From Epinephelus fuscoguttatus (Eukaryota > Chordata > Actinopteri > Perciformes > Serranidae), in assembly GCF_011397635.1 (NCBI RefSeq), contig NC_064754.1, positions 29,802,543 to 29,866,542 on the forward strand: a stretch of 64,000 nucleotides of DNA. The letters are read 5' to 3'. The notes beneath the pieces were generated by a model, which was not told the DNA's origin, did not search any database, and was given only the letters and a program-made list of their open reading frames with translations. The translations under genes and the position numbers were made by a program. This document shows positions 36,111 through 51,000 of the stretch, one piece after another; within the stretch, counting starts at the first letter, position 1; each line of letters begins with the position of its first letter.

Positions 36111-39100
36111 TTTAAGCTGTTATTTCGCTTCATGTAGCTACTTCTGAATTTAAACCGAAGATTTGTCGTCACCTCAGATCTAAACTTAAGTCAGCTTAAT
36201 GAAACTCATTGACAGGTTGACAAGCTCGCAGCCAACCGTTGGTCGTCACTAGTCAACATTTAAGCTAGTCGACAACAGACAACAACACAAAAGGAGTTTA
36301 TATAAGGGACAAACTTTGTAACTTTGCCCTGTGTCGCTTTGAGATGTGAGCTTGTTCAGCAGAAAAGCCCGCTGAAGTAATTACAGATTCCCAGTCTCGG
36401 GTGAATGAGCTTTTCTCGTCTATTGAGCAACAGCAGGGCAGCTTGTTGTGGTACATCTCTTTTTCTTGTGCTTCCTCATGTGTAGAAACTTGAGGAATAT
36501 GAGCATCGATAGTTTTTTGCCACATTTGTCTTATAACACAGGGGTTTCCAGTGTCTGTCATGTTGCCAACTTCGAACCTATAATTTTGTGTCTTTTTTTA
36601 CTGAATGAAGGCGGAGAGACATGCAGTATTATAGGTCCCAGAGTGCAACAGCTGTGTAGTTGTGTATGTACATGCACGACTGACTGTGCAAAGTCCTACT
36701 AATTGCATGCACATTTTTCTCCTTTTCTCTGCCTTCATTTTCCTTTAGCATGGGTGGATTATGAGACAATGGGCCCCTGGGCACAGACATGCAGAAGACC
36801 CCACCAGCCATTTTACATAGAGGCAAGACATAGTGCGATTACATGGACATGAATAACCTGTACATGAGGTTATTTTGATTATGATCATATTTAGGATATG
36901 GTGTTTCCATGAGCACAGAAATATTGGGTTATTCATATTCCTTGTAAACATTGTGGTTTCTTTCACAGTACTTCAGCTAGCGTATTCTCATAAACTGAAT
37001 ATGGTGCTTACATGCTCAAACACAGAAACAGGATGGTCCAAAAACCTGATCATACATGGGCTATCCATGTCCATATAAACACATTCACTGACATAATAGT
37101 TGTTAAGCCTCTTTGTAGTGCTATTTTGCATCTTTTTGTGGTTGTCACGGATCTTCCTGTTGATCTTGATGTTTGCTTTGGGTCGCTCTGTGGTAATTTT
37201 GTGACTCTTTGTGGTTGTTTCATGTTTCTCTGAGGTAATTTTGAATCTCCGCCTGGCCGGTACTTGTCTTTATGAGTGATATTTTGCAGGTAAAGACCAG
37301 AGGGCCCCTGACACTTCTGGGCTTGTGCCCAGTAGGCCAGTTCAGTAATCTATCCATGCCTGTTAGTAGCTTGTTAATATTCTGTGTCTATGCTTTTTGT
37401 GTGTTTTCCTTTATAATATCTTCTTTGCTCCATAAATAATTTATAACTTTTGCTTATTTTGTGCTAAAATACAGAAATACAGGTCCGCTTCTTTTAATCA
37501 CTCTATTCTCTCCATACCCCCTTTTTCCAGAGGGAGAATGTGATGCCTAACGGTTAACATGAGGGTATTGAAATACGAGTAATTCTGCTGCCATGTTTAC
37601 TGTAGGTCTGTGCCTCCCTGCTCTCTCTGTTGTTTTTTTTCCTCAGCACTCTGGGAACTGATTTCTGTGCAGTTGCTGAACGCTTTCAGAGTGGACAGAT
37701 TCATTTACACCTTCCCTTCACTTTACCCCTATACCTCACCCTCGTATCTGCTGATAAGTGCCCTCTGTTTTATCCACTGGAAAATGTCTACAAATTTAAG
37801 TGATGTCCTGCTGTGTGGACAGGCATGCATTCCCTGTGTCTAGATTATACTGCTCATTAGTGCACTTCCACTGTACTTATTTCCTTGTTTGAGGGAGCAG
37901 TGTTCTCTAATTAATGTGTAACCCAACTTAAACTCACATTGAACCCATCTGTGCTCTGATATCCCCTTCTTTTTTTTCCCCAGCATATTTTATTTGGCAA
38001 TAGTGTAGCTCAACTCTGACCCCCTGTCAGGATGGGTTTGGTGTTACTCCCACCCCATAATATCCTGCCCTGGCTGTACAGTCTCAGAGCACTTCTTTAA
38101 TATCAGTTTTCATATCTACAGACATTCAAATAAAGCAAAGAGTCACTACAAGGCTAAACACACAATGTTGGAGAGTGACCAGCCACCCGAGAAATTCAGT
38201 GATGCGTAAAGCAATTGTTTGTTTCTGCAGAGTTGAAACAGAATTTAAATCATACAAAAAGAGATAGGCAACAAAAAAATATATGGAATAGTAAACGGAC
38301 CATTAAGGAAAGTGTAACATGATCGTGGAAGCTCCAGGTAATGAAAACCGTATGTTTGAGAGAAAAGGGGGGAAAAGCAGATGCGTGCAGTAGATTGTTG
38401 CAACAGGGCCCGAAAAGTACCGACACAAAGGAAGGATTAACATTGATGGTGGTAGAGGGACATTTTTGAACCATGCAGTCATTTAGTGTGTTGGCTGATA
38501 TTCAGAGCTGCGCCCTGCTTTATGTATGCTGCTGATATCATATTCACTGAAGACCAGAACCAGAAAGATATCACCTCCACCCAGAGCAAGTCTGGGTCAC
38601 ATACTCACGCATTCATGTGTGCATAATGATCGGAATATGCTCATGTTGTATGTTGTCATTTTCACATGACGCAGGGCACTCTCATTAAAAAAACGCCACC
38701 AACTACTTGTACCTGTGATGTGGTGGATACTTCTATCTTAAGTTCTTTGCAGTGAGTATGAGTGCATGGTGTGTGTGGTGTTGGTGGAGGAGCCTGGGAA
38801 CTGAACTCCAAGCTTGTAGTGGTTAAGCTAAAGTTGACTTTAAGGGGAATTTTGCTGTTCTGACTTACCCATAATGAGACAACCTCTTGTATGCCTCTGT
38901 TTGCAGTCTGAGGGTATGTCGAATGGTGAGCTTTAGCCCAATTAGTTTGTGGGATGTCTGAAGTATATGAGTAGCAGTTAGCACATAGATGTATGGGAAA
39001 TGCTCCTTTGCACTACAGAGTGTTACACCCACAGCAAACCCTCCTCCCTCTGATCATTTCACAGGAACACACAAAGGCATGTCACTATTATGCACTACTG

Positions 39101-40693
39101 CTGCTCTCTGCTGTGGGTACTGTAAACAGGAAGTAGATCTGACGCTAGATGTAACCTTAACTATTTTTTCTTGTTTGAACTTTGAACTGAAATTAGTAGT
39201 TGGCCCAGATGTTCATCTTTGGAGAGAAGCTGCTCCCATGGACATCCAATAACTGACATAAATAAACCAGGCAAAGCTAACTTTTCAGCATGCTCTCAAA
39301 CAGCTGCTGGATCATGATTCAATATTGTCATTAACTGTCTCTCCAAATAATTGATTATGATATATCTGGATACTGCTTTAAGTCAAGCAGGAAACAAAGT
39401 AAATCATCAATAATGTTATTTTCTGGAAAGTTAATGAATAACCTGATAATGAATAAAACAAATAAAGAATAATGGCTGTTTTTTGGCGAATGCAGTTACT
39501 CAAATACCTGAAAAATATCTTTCTTTGGGCATGTTATTGCAAAAATTTATTATTTTCACACAAAGTCCTGCTCATTGATCTGTGTCATGGCCTATAGTGG
39601 CCTCATAAATCCAAGATATTAAAGAGAGAGCCACCAGCATTGTATCAACAGTATTGCAAAGCCTCAAATGCTCCAAAAAATTGTCATCTCAAGATATATT
39701 CAGTCAATTGCTCATCCGAAAAAGGAAATTTAAAAAGGTAATCCATTGGTTTAGAGTCATCTCCCTCTAACTGTGAGATATGTGGATATATTTTCAGATC
39801 AGCTGTTTTTTTTATGGCCTTTTATGATGTCCAAAGAGCAGTCGTTAAGCTGAATTTATAGTTGCCGATTGTGTTTTATTTATCCCCAGTCTCAGTGGAT
39901 AAATAAAACAGAGTTTTTATTAGTCACTAATCCTTGGATCCATTTTTGTTGAATCCCAAACTTCACTGATGTTTGTTTTTTATGACTCCTGTGATCAAGG
40001 TTTATGACATCACCAGGACATGTCCTCTCCAGGTCTTTGATGAATGTTTATATGCAGTTGTTGCACATTACTGAGGACAGATTTCCTGACTGAAGCGAGG
40101 GCCTTTAAATGCACACTAACACAGAGGAACCAGCATGCTTCCTCCAAACCCACCATATGACATACTCTGACTGTGAACTCTGACAATGCATCATTCTGTC
40201 CCCGGTCATGAATATTCATCTCACTGGTGACACTGCACCATCTGACTCTGATCACAGTTCTTATCACAAGCAGTAGCCACAATGGAGCTTTCATGAGTCT
40301 GGACAAAATGACCAAATCTCTTAAATCCATGAGTCATTGTCATTCTCAAACTGATGGACAGCAGGCAACAATGGGTTCATGGGATCTTTAAGAAAGCAAT
40401 GTTTGAAAAAATTGTAGTATAGACCCTGTTGACACTTTTATCCTGATCCAAATACAGATAACATTTAATACAAAGTGTAAATGAGACCTGAGGGGAGAAG
40501 TGGCACAGGCGGTTGTCATATGTACAGTCAACATTTGTTTCATCACTGCACAGGTTAAAATGTGTGCAAGGCAAGCAGTAACATGACAAGAGCGTTCAGA
40601 TTCCAAAGACATCTGCTGGCATTTTTTCCGTACCTGTAATTCACTCACTTCCCATTGCCCCGCCTCCCCCCTCCTTTTCCCCTCCTCTCCCAG

Positions 40694-43600
40694 GTAGACG
40701 TATAAGCACCATGGTGGGAGTGGAGTGCAGGTCTGAGCAGGTGAGGGTGTGATCCCTCTGCGATTGGTCGACAAAGAGACCGACGGCCGGACAGAGCTAG
40801 ACCGTCAGAGAAGAAGAATGGCTCGAAATGTTAACTTTGACCTGAACCACCCACTCATGGAGGCTGGACTGGAGTAAGTGCTTTCTCAGTTCTTCTATTT
40901 GTCTTTCTTTTTCAAGCTGTCAGCTTACCGAGTGCTATTTTACATGAAAGCTGTGAGGGGGAGAGTAAAACAAGGAACCAAGATGACAGGATTAGCTGTG
41001 TTCTGATGCCTTGTTACAGTTAACAGGAAGGCAGGCCATTGTGCACAGTGTCCCAGGGCTTTCATTTATGTTTTTCTAAATCATGTGACCAACTTCTAAT
41101 CTACAGTTCATTGTCTTCACAAAAAAGACTCATATTTATTTGGTTGAAAGCATGTTTGAATATGTGTGTGTGTTTGCATACAGTCTATCTCTGTGAGAGT
41201 TTCCATATGAAAACACTACAGGCCTGTTTGGCTACTGTGTGGTTCTTTATCTGTGTCAGACTACCAAGTCAAAGGGAACTGGACCTGCTGTATTTTCTTG
41301 TTTGTTTCCCTCTTGCTTTACGACCAAAACAGTCAGTCCAGTTGGCTTTGACTCACAGTACATCTAGATAGCGCAGGGAGATGGTCACACAGAAGGCAAT
41401 CTCAGCTGTTCAGCCCACAAATGAATGAGAACGACCTCACAGACTCCTCCCGGCTGTTTGTTTGCAGTTTCCCCCCATGAGACTACTGGTGACCGAGTCA
41501 GAAGGTCATTGTATTTTAATCTGCAGTGTCAGCAGTGGCCAACAGTCCTTAAAGCACTCTGTCATCTAAGCTGTGTTTCTGAGCCTGTATGTTTGTATCT
41601 GTTCTCATGTCCATATGTCTCTCTGTCAGGAGCCCGATAGATGAGGAAGGTGTTCATGACTCATTCAGCCAGCTGATAGCAGAGCAGAGTCAGAATGGAG
41701 GACTGTCTGACGCCTTCGAGCTACAGCAGCTGCAGGGACAACTGGACGATGAGGATCGAGGTACTTGGAGAGCTCATAGATGCATGTCAGCATGACAATG
41801 ACTTTGTACATGAGCTTGGTATTATGTGAATATAACACTGATATTGTGAAATTAGGCTAGATATCTGGAGTTTGGTTATAGTGATATTGTGACATGGCTT
41901 CAATGGTACCCTTTACAAAAATAGCTTTGTCATATTTGCTGAAAGTGTCACTATATCCACGCTGTAGTACGTGAGACAGGTAACCTTTGAAAAAATCATG
42001 TTCCTCCTCCTCCTTCTCCTCTTCGTGCTTCTGATGGCATTTCCTAGAATCCCCTGCACTCGAATGAAAGCAACCAATCAGAGCCGAGGAGTCTCTAACA
42101 CAACTGTCAATTATGCTGATGAACTGTGATTAAACTGTCAAACTAGGCAACACTGATCAAATATGAATCAAGATTCTGTTACTGCACTGCTAATTTCTCA
42201 GCTCAGTTGTTTTTTAGGAACACATTTAAGTCTGTTGTTGAGCTGTAAAATGAGATCATGACACGTCACCATGTTGAAAGCAGTTGAGCCAAAATTAAGC
42301 ATCGCCCATCGACCAGACCTAACTTTCTCATTTTACAGCTATATAGTGCACTATATACATATAGACTTAATTTTAGGGTTTAGGTTAGTGTGAAGTTGGG
42401 GTGATACAGTACATGTAATATTTGTTTAAGTATTAAGTATTTCACTGCTGAAACGGTGGTCTTTCTATAAAACTGGGCTGTTTCGGCAGTCGAAAGACAC
42501 AAATACTTTTGTAATTGGTGCCACATGACAAGAGAAAACAAAGGAAAAGGGCTGTGGCATTTGCTCAAGAGATAGAAAACCTACAACTACCAGAATGCAC
42601 CACATCAATAAACACTCTCAGTGGTGTCTGGCGTAATGCAAGCTTGGCTGTTTTTACACAGGAAACAATATGGCAGCCAGTGGGTAACAATGATCTTGTA
42701 TTACAGTTAAACAGTACGCTAAAATATGTTTCTGAAAACATTTGAGGTGAGAAATAGGCAATGCAGTAACAGAATCTGGTTTCATATTTGATCAGTGCTG
42801 CGTAGCTTGATAGTTTGTTTGCAATTCACATGTCGTGATGGACATGATTGACAGCTGTTAGACTTCTCGATTCTGATTGGTCGTTTTCCTCCAGCTGCTG
42901 TAGACTCTAGCAAATGCCATCAGAAGCACTGTGAGGAGGAGGAACATAATTTATTTCACATACTGTCTCATGTACTATTGTGTGGATGTAGGGACAGTTT
43001 CAGCAAATTTTTATTGACCAATAAAATAACCAACCGTAGCTTTAAAGCTACAGATAATTAATTGCTACACTGTATGAACTTCTTTAACTTGGTTGAATAA
43101 CCATTGAATACGTCTTTGTAATTTTTTTGTTTTGTCATCATGTCCATATTACAACCGTCACTTCTTCTGTTTATCTGCAAAATTCTCACATAATAGATAT
43201 TAAGGTTAAAATTTCACCATATTTAATTGTGCCAGCAGCAGCAGTACTTTTAATTTGTTTTTTCCTTTTATTTCCACAGACAGTGTTGGCTACCTGTCCA
43301 GCCCTGGACATGAGTTTAAAGGAAGGAGGAACGTGCAAAGGGACATGGAATTGGAGGATGGTGAAAGACCGGTAGACCCCCTCATAGGTGAACGCTGGTC
43401 CTCTGCAACCATGAAGATCCTGTCCTCCATGCCCAGTCGCACGATCGGTGAGTCCTGTAGAAGCCCAGTGAAAATAATGAAACAAGTGATAAAAGGATTT
43501 GTTTGCATGATTTAATTGGAGCGTGAACTGTTCTGGCGTTACAGGCCATAAGGATGAAAGCTGCTAATTGACAAAAACAAAGTAGTCATAATTTGTGGTC

Positions 43601-46600
43601 ACAATATTCCTCTCAGATAACTGCTTGACTCAGTAGCAGGGGCACAGCCTTGAGTGTGCTGTAGGACCGAACAGTTTTGTTATTGTAATATTTTAACACC
43701 ACTTAAAATCTTAAACTCCTCTGCTGGTTGAGAGAACATTTACCTCCCTTGATATGTTGAAATCCATACAACGCCCAGTAAAAATGTGTAGCTGTCTAGA
43801 ACAAGGCTCTTAAGTGTACTTCTCAAATATGTACATTTGGGTGTCACAAAGTTTCACCACACAGGAAACACTCTATGCACACTGGCATTTGCTCTTGTGC
43901 CTTACTGTGTCATACCATCAAAGTAAGGTACTGTGTTTGCATGCTGCACATGATTAGCTTCAGTATGAAAGGCAAAAACAGCCTGTTTCAGCTGAGCAGA
44001 GTTTCATGGGGAAGCAGTTTTTTCTGCCACCTTCCTGTCAGCCCTTGTGGGAGGTCAGGTGCCTCAGCTTGGTGTTGAAGATGACTCGATAGCTGTTGTC
44101 TGATTTCTTAAGCTGTGCCGCTGCCACATGATATATTTGCGGGTTTGACATTGGAGTAGGAGATAACTGTTCATCTTGTAGTACTTGCCCTCTAAAAGGA
44201 GCCACACAAAGTCATTTAAATCTAAATGTTATACTCTCCTTTAGAAACGATGATTCTTTTACGCGATATCTCTGTTGTTTAATTCTTTAAAAGGCTATTT
44301 CTAACATTTATTAACCTATTTGAAGTTAGGTGGAATTACAAGCCTATGCCAAAGAACTATACATTAGGCTTGGCATGCCCCTGTTGCGTGGGGGTCAATG
44401 AAACGCAACATCCCTGGTTTGAGTCTAGGCAGAGACCTTTGTTGCATTTCTTTTTTTATGGAAAGTATAGATGACAAATCCTGAAGCCATTGTCAAATTC
44501 AGTGTTGGTGCAGCAGCTTTAAGCCAGTAAATGCTGCTTAGCCCATCTTTAAACAGTCTGATCCTCTTTCTCTGTCAGGTCGCAACAGGGGAGCCATCAT
44601 CTCTCAGTACTACAACAGGACCATGCAGCTTAGGAGGCGCAGGCAAAGCAGACCCGCCATTCGAGATTTCTCTCGCTCTGCCAGACCGAGCATACGAGGC
44701 TACGGCATTGAGGCAGACACTACGGACGCAGAGGGCGCAGAGGGTGAGGAGAATGATATGCACTGATAAGACACTTGGATAAAAACTCATCTGTGTTTGA
44801 CAAGTTTTTAACATAAGTGCCACTGCCTCTGTGTGTGTTACAGTGACTAAGAGGGAACGTTTGGTGAACAACCTGCAGAACCTGTCAGCAAGCGACAGGG
44901 TCAGGATGCTCAGAGCGATGCCTCTCAGTGTGGCAGAGAAGAATGAACTCAGGTAGATGTAGTCTTTGTTTTTATTATTCATTTCCAGACTCAGTGTGTT
45001 TCTTACATATCAGTCTGAATCTCTCTCTTTGTCTCTCTGTCTGTAGGAGGCTAGCTTTACAAAAGGAGAAACGCATACTGTCTGGCAAACAGATCCCCTG
45101 TTGCAGTCGACTCAAATATTACATCATAATTGTGAGTCACTTACACCACTTGAAACATCTATGTTTTACTTCCTGTATTTTCCTTCCCATGAGAAGATGC
45201 TGATGCCTCTGACGGTATCTAGATACTGTACTTGTCTCTCTAGTTATTCCTTTTATTATCAGCCTCATCTCAAGGTCCATTTTGTAGCTCCTCTGCAACT
45301 TTTCACTTGTGTCATACAATCTTCATCAGCAGATTGAATATTTCCATTTTTTCAGAGCACCTAAAAGGCTGAGATTGAACATTGAAAGTCTTGAGAGGTT
45401 GAAGTACGCTACTAAATATTATGGATGTTGTCCTGGTATTGAGTTGCAGTCCATTTTGCACACTCCACACCATGAAAAACACAACACACGCAGTGGTTCA
45501 ACAGTATTAATGTCAGTTCTTGCTAACAACAGTTAAGAAAATTAGATCTAACTTAGGTGTAGAGTGTAGATGTTGTGATGTTGCTTACAGTCTGCAAGTA
45601 AAGGAACAAAGATGCTGGTTGCTTTTTACAGTGTGTTGTTGGAGATTTCTACGGTGTTTTAGTGAGCTTTAGTAATTTTGGCACTGCGGTACCCTGGACC
45701 ATGAATGGAATAGATATATCCTTAGCCTGTCTAACATTAGCAGGGTAAAAGCAGTAGTGTATTAAGTGTAAGGTCAGTGTAACTCACAGTACAGAGTCAT
45801 GTGCCCCATGTGACTTGAGTTATGCCTGATTGGAGTGACTGAGTGACAGGTAGTTGGCTTTGTTGTTTGTACACAGTGGGAACATTGAGACAGTTTCTGT
45901 TTGTGTTCCTTCTTTATATTAGATCATCACGTCATCTGTCTAGACATAATGACCCCATGACTGTTTCTGCTCCAACACATTGTCGATTAACTGTATACTT
46001 AAGGTGTGCTGGGAGTTTTTGTAAAGATGTGTAAATTATTATATCAGTTATTTCAATAACAAACGGGAGGCACGGAAGACATTTTTTCACTACAACTGAA
46101 ATCGGGTGTCAAGCATTTCATGTAGGTGTTTTTATCAAGGCAGTGTAATCGGTCTGTTACCCAAGCATTTATGGCTGTGAGGGTGAGTCACAGATTTCAG
46201 ATCCACCAAAGCAAAACGACAAATGTGTGTACGCTTTGTCTGGAAATGTACTGCTGCATTGTGAGTCATTTTTAGTGGAGCATGGATACGTTTCAGTGTC
46301 ACTATTTATTTTTTCTTAATAACACATAATGCAGTATGAAAATGAGGGGTTGTTGATGTAGAGATTACAGTGATTTTCTCTCCCCCTCTTCTCCCACACT
46401 TTCTCTCCCCAGGGTATAAGACAGAGTTGGTACAGCTGGCTGTCCTTCCTTCACTCCCTCCAGCTGTGGCAAGTTGCGCTCAAGAGAGTGGGCGGGCGTT
46501 TCGGCAGTGGTGTCCTCTCATACTTCCTGTTCCTTAAGACCCTACTCTTCTTCAACCTCTTCCTGTTCCTGGTGACTGGTGCCTTCTTGGTGCTGCCTCA

Positions 46601-47995
46601 GGCGGTGCACCCTCCAGTGCTGTCTGCAGGGAGAAGCTCCTTCACTGGACTGGAGCTCCTCACTGGAGCGGTGAGCTGTGTGCTGTGGTGTCATATTATT
46701 GTGACACCTCTCACATCCTATGACACCTTAGTTGGAAAAAAAAAAAGCCATTCACCACATCCTTTATGTGTTCAGAAGCTTTAAAACTGTATGATAACAA
46801 AGCCATTTTTAAAGAGCTGGAAATAAAGTGCTCCTCCACTACAACAGCTTATAGTTTTGCTCATTGTTATGTCACTTGAATGTTTGAGGTTCGCTGAATT
46901 TTGACACTAGATGTTTTCACATTCATTGCTGAGGGGAAGTTTCTCTGTGATCACCTTAAATCTCAGTTTAAGCTGTGTATGCACAAACAGGATTTTGTGA
47001 CATCACAACTAGTCTGGAAACCAATTATGGTTAAATATGCAATAAGTGTGATGTGGAAATCTGAAACCCGTAGTGCACTCTCACAGATAATGGACCTTTT
47101 AGTGAAGTAGGAGTCAACTTGTGCCCTGCAGTCAAACTTCTTATACTAAAAATTATCGCTTGACAATGTTTAAATATTCTATTGATATTGTAATATGAGA
47201 CTAGATATTGTTTTAGATTCTGGATAGCATATTGTAAGTGTCCTTTCCTGGCTTTAACAGATGCAATACAGTGAAGTGATGTAATTTTCTAAACTTGCCT
47301 GATTAGGTATTTGGTTAAAAGTATTGTGATATTGGATTTTGTCCGCATCATCCAACCCTACTGAAAATATATGTATAATCACAGAGTCTGGATTTTTTTT
47401 TAAATTTTTTGAAAAAATACTTTTAACCCAAACCAAATATTTAAAAAAGCTACTTTAAGGCAACTTTAAGTTTTTGCTTAAATGTCTCTCTGTCTCCTTT
47501 TTTCTCAGGGCTATTTCTCAGACACAGTGATGTACTATGGATACTACTCCAACTATACACTGGGTGGAAGCTGCAGGGATACTGATGACAGGCAGAATGC
47601 CTCTTTGCCCAAAGGAGCCAGCCTGGACTGTGTGTTGTATAACATGCCGCTTGCATACTTCTTCACCATAGGAGTGGCTTTCTTCATCACATGTATCATT
47701 CTTGTATACAGGTACATTGATTTTGTATGCTTTTTGTTAGTTAAAAATGCACATCTAAACACAAACTGTACTAAAATAACTCATAATAAGTGTAATAATA
47801 TTTCATGGAGCATGTTAATGTGCAATTTCCCAACAGCATGTCAAAGTCGTTTGGTCAGAGCTTCCGAATCGACAAATCTCACAGTATCTTGGCCATGAAG
47901 GTCTTCTGCTCCTGGGACTTCAAGGTCATTAAGAAAACTTCTGTCAGACTCATGTCTGAGAATATCTGCACCCAGCTCAAGGTACATGTAAACAC

Positions 47996-48026
<31 letters not shown>

Positions 48027-51000
48027 TCCTTCCTCTCTTTACCTCCTCCTCTGTCACATAATTGGCAGACAGGAATGTGATGATCTAATACATTCTTTAC
48101 CTTCTCTCGCAATATTCCTCATCTGTCACTCACTCTCTGTCCTGCCTCCACCCTCCACAGGAGCTGCTAGCAGAGGTGAATCATAAACATGTCAAGAAAA
48201 CATTGTGTCAGAAGTTTGGGAGACTGATGGTTCATGGTCTGGCATGGGCTATCTGCATAGCAAGCACCACTGCCTGTGTGTTCGGTATTTACTACTTCTC
48301 TGAATACATGCATCAGGTGAGGCGCGTGGTTTCTTAAGGATCTGAATTTTAATTAATGAATACTCAGGCTTTATTTGTTTTTCTTTGTTACACAGTCTTT
48401 GGTCTTTATGTTTATTAAATTAGCCATTCATACATACAGTATGCCTCTTCTGGCCACCATTCTTTCTGTAAGACTGTCATCCAAGCAAATCAACAATGTT
48501 TCTGTATGTCAAACAAACTGCTGATCAGCTGCATGGTTGCTTTATATAAACATCTCTGTTTCTACTGTCTTGGGTTTAAACCCCTACATTTAAACTTGCT
48601 GGTGCCCCCTAGTGGTAGTACAAAAAAAGACATGCTGGCTCACAGCTGTGCTGCTAGTTGTCAACAAAACAGTTGGTGAAACAGGCTTTTATGACAGCTG
48701 GAAGATGACAGAACAACCAACAGTAAAATTAAAGAGCTCATCTACCTCCTTGTTCTCCCCCTCCCCCCCAACAGAACCTCCAAGCAAGTTCTCGCAGAGT
48801 CATCAAAAACCCACTGTCGCATGAAGCCAGCCTGCTGGCCCTCCCAGTGGTGGTCTCCCTCATCAACCTGCTGCTGCCCGGCCTGTTCAACCTCGCAGCC
48901 TGGATGGAGGACTATGACTCACCTTCTGTGCGCACATATGCCGCCATCAGCAGGTATGAGCAGAACTGCATGATGCAAGTTCAGAGTAAAAGAAAATGCA
49001 GAACTGATGGTTTGGGTTGGTAACATGTTTGCTGTCTGCGTTTCTAGAAACTTGATGTTAAAAGTAAGCGTTCTTGGAGTCCTGTGCTACCACTGGCTGG
49101 GTCGAGTGGCTGCTGACCCTAAAAGTATTAAACTGAAGGTAACACAACACTTTTTTTATCACAACTGTATAAAGGAGTATTAGTAATCTTGATTATTTAA
49201 GTTTGTGTTGCTCAGAGATTTTTCTTTAATGGCTGACTCTGCTCTGTTTTTACCAAACATTGTCTCCAGTGCTGGGAGAGTTTTGTTGGCCAGGAGCTTT
49301 ATCGTTTCCTGCTTATGGACTTCATATTCACTCTATTGGACACCTTGTTTGGAGAGTTTCTTTGGAGGTTATATTCGCTTTCGTTTTATAGCAGAGCTTG
49401 AATTAACTTTTACAATTCGGTCTCACTTAAAACACAAGAGCTCATAAACTCACTTCCTCCTGTTGTCTGCAGGTTGTTCTCTGAGAAGGTGCTGAAGAGA
49501 AGGAGGAAACCAGTGTTTGATATCGCCAGGAACGTCCTTGAGCTCATCTATGGACAGACATTGGCCTGGTACCAACTCACTGTTAAGATGTACACACAGT
49601 TATGTTCAGTGAGGTCAAATAGTTTCTGTGTGATGACGATGAACTTTGTGTTTATCAGGATGGGTGTCCTCTTCACTCCTCTGCTGCCTGCAGTGCAGAT
49701 TCTCAAACTCCTGCTGCTCTTCTACATTAAAAAGGTACTTCAATGGAAACACTGAAATTGAAATGCTTAAGATAATGGCTTAACTAAAATAATACTACTA
49801 ATAATAAGATGTTCGGACAGTCAGTTTTATAAGAATAAATCCTTTAATTTCCCCTGTTCTTTTTGAGTATTGTAGTTTAAATTAGCCTCTGTAGTGGTGT
49901 GCCTTCAGAAACTCCCAGCATATTAGACAGCTTCAGAGTCTTGTCACCTTTTGACCCTGGATCTGTTTATGTCCCTGCAGACTGTCTGTAAACGTATGTG
50001 TTGTATACATTGTACAATATGTATATTCTGATTTTACGTAACAACAGCTGTCATGTCTGCTAAATTCTTTCTGATTTTGCCATTTTTACTTTATTTCTTG
50101 AGCATGACAATTAATCAGTGACCTTGGAAACGTAGGATCGCAGCCAGATCAGAATGTCAGTGGACCCCTAATTTAGTCAGAGGTTGTGACCCTTGACCTT
50201 GGACTGTGTTTTCTCTCCACACAGAGCAGCGTGATGATGAACTGTCAGGCACCCAGAAGGCCATACCGAGTCAGCCAGATGACCACCATCTTCATCACTC
50301 TCCTCTGCTTCCCCTCTTTCCTTGGTGCCTCTGTGTGTGTCACATACACCATGTGGAGGTACACACACACACACACACACACACACAAAGAAACATTTTT
50401 GTGCTGTTGACTCTTCCCAATCAAAAATGATCGCTTTCTCATTGAAATTTGGAAACTGTAAGGATACACACGGATGTCCAAATTAATAAGACCAAATAGT
50501 TTACCAATGTAAATGTTAAGGATACACATGGAGGTTTCCAGCTATGTTTAAAAAAAGATTGTGCTCAAATCATCATTCATTTTTAGAGATTGTTTGTAGT
50601 CATTTTAACCCATTTTCATATCTGTTTAACAAGTGAGAGTTAACTGGTAACATAGCAGAGGTGTTGTTGCTATGGATTCAGAAGGGTATACAAAAGCACA
50701 CACATCCATGCACGATGACCACCAGGTGAAAAACAGATTTTGCACTCGAGACTATTCTTCCATGAACACATATGTAATCAAATTACCACTTAGGTGACAT
50801 TTCAGGCTTCACGCTCTTCATCACAAGCTATGTCTGAGCTGTCCTGTTATTTGATTTTACTACACACCTGCCAACCACGGCCATGACGAAATTCACCTCA
50901 GAGAAAGGTCAAAGAAACAAAGAGTCCTGACCAACACACTGTCTCAACATCTGTCCTCTCAACATCCTGTCCTCAGCATCACGCCCTCTCCATCTTGTGG

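Larger units (their letters stand above)
32471..40693. other. tmc8/tmc6 divergent intergenic region and tmc6 5' non-coding intron
   Basis: About 8 kb between the two head-to-head TMC genes. It holds an AT microsatellite (33474-33552), a SINE (33779-34145), a minisatellite with a hAT insertion (34590-35280), a CpG-richer block (35700-36110) and otherwise unique AT-rich sequence. From 36120 to 40680 I found no coding exon, RNA gene or clear transposon. Confidence 0.5.
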
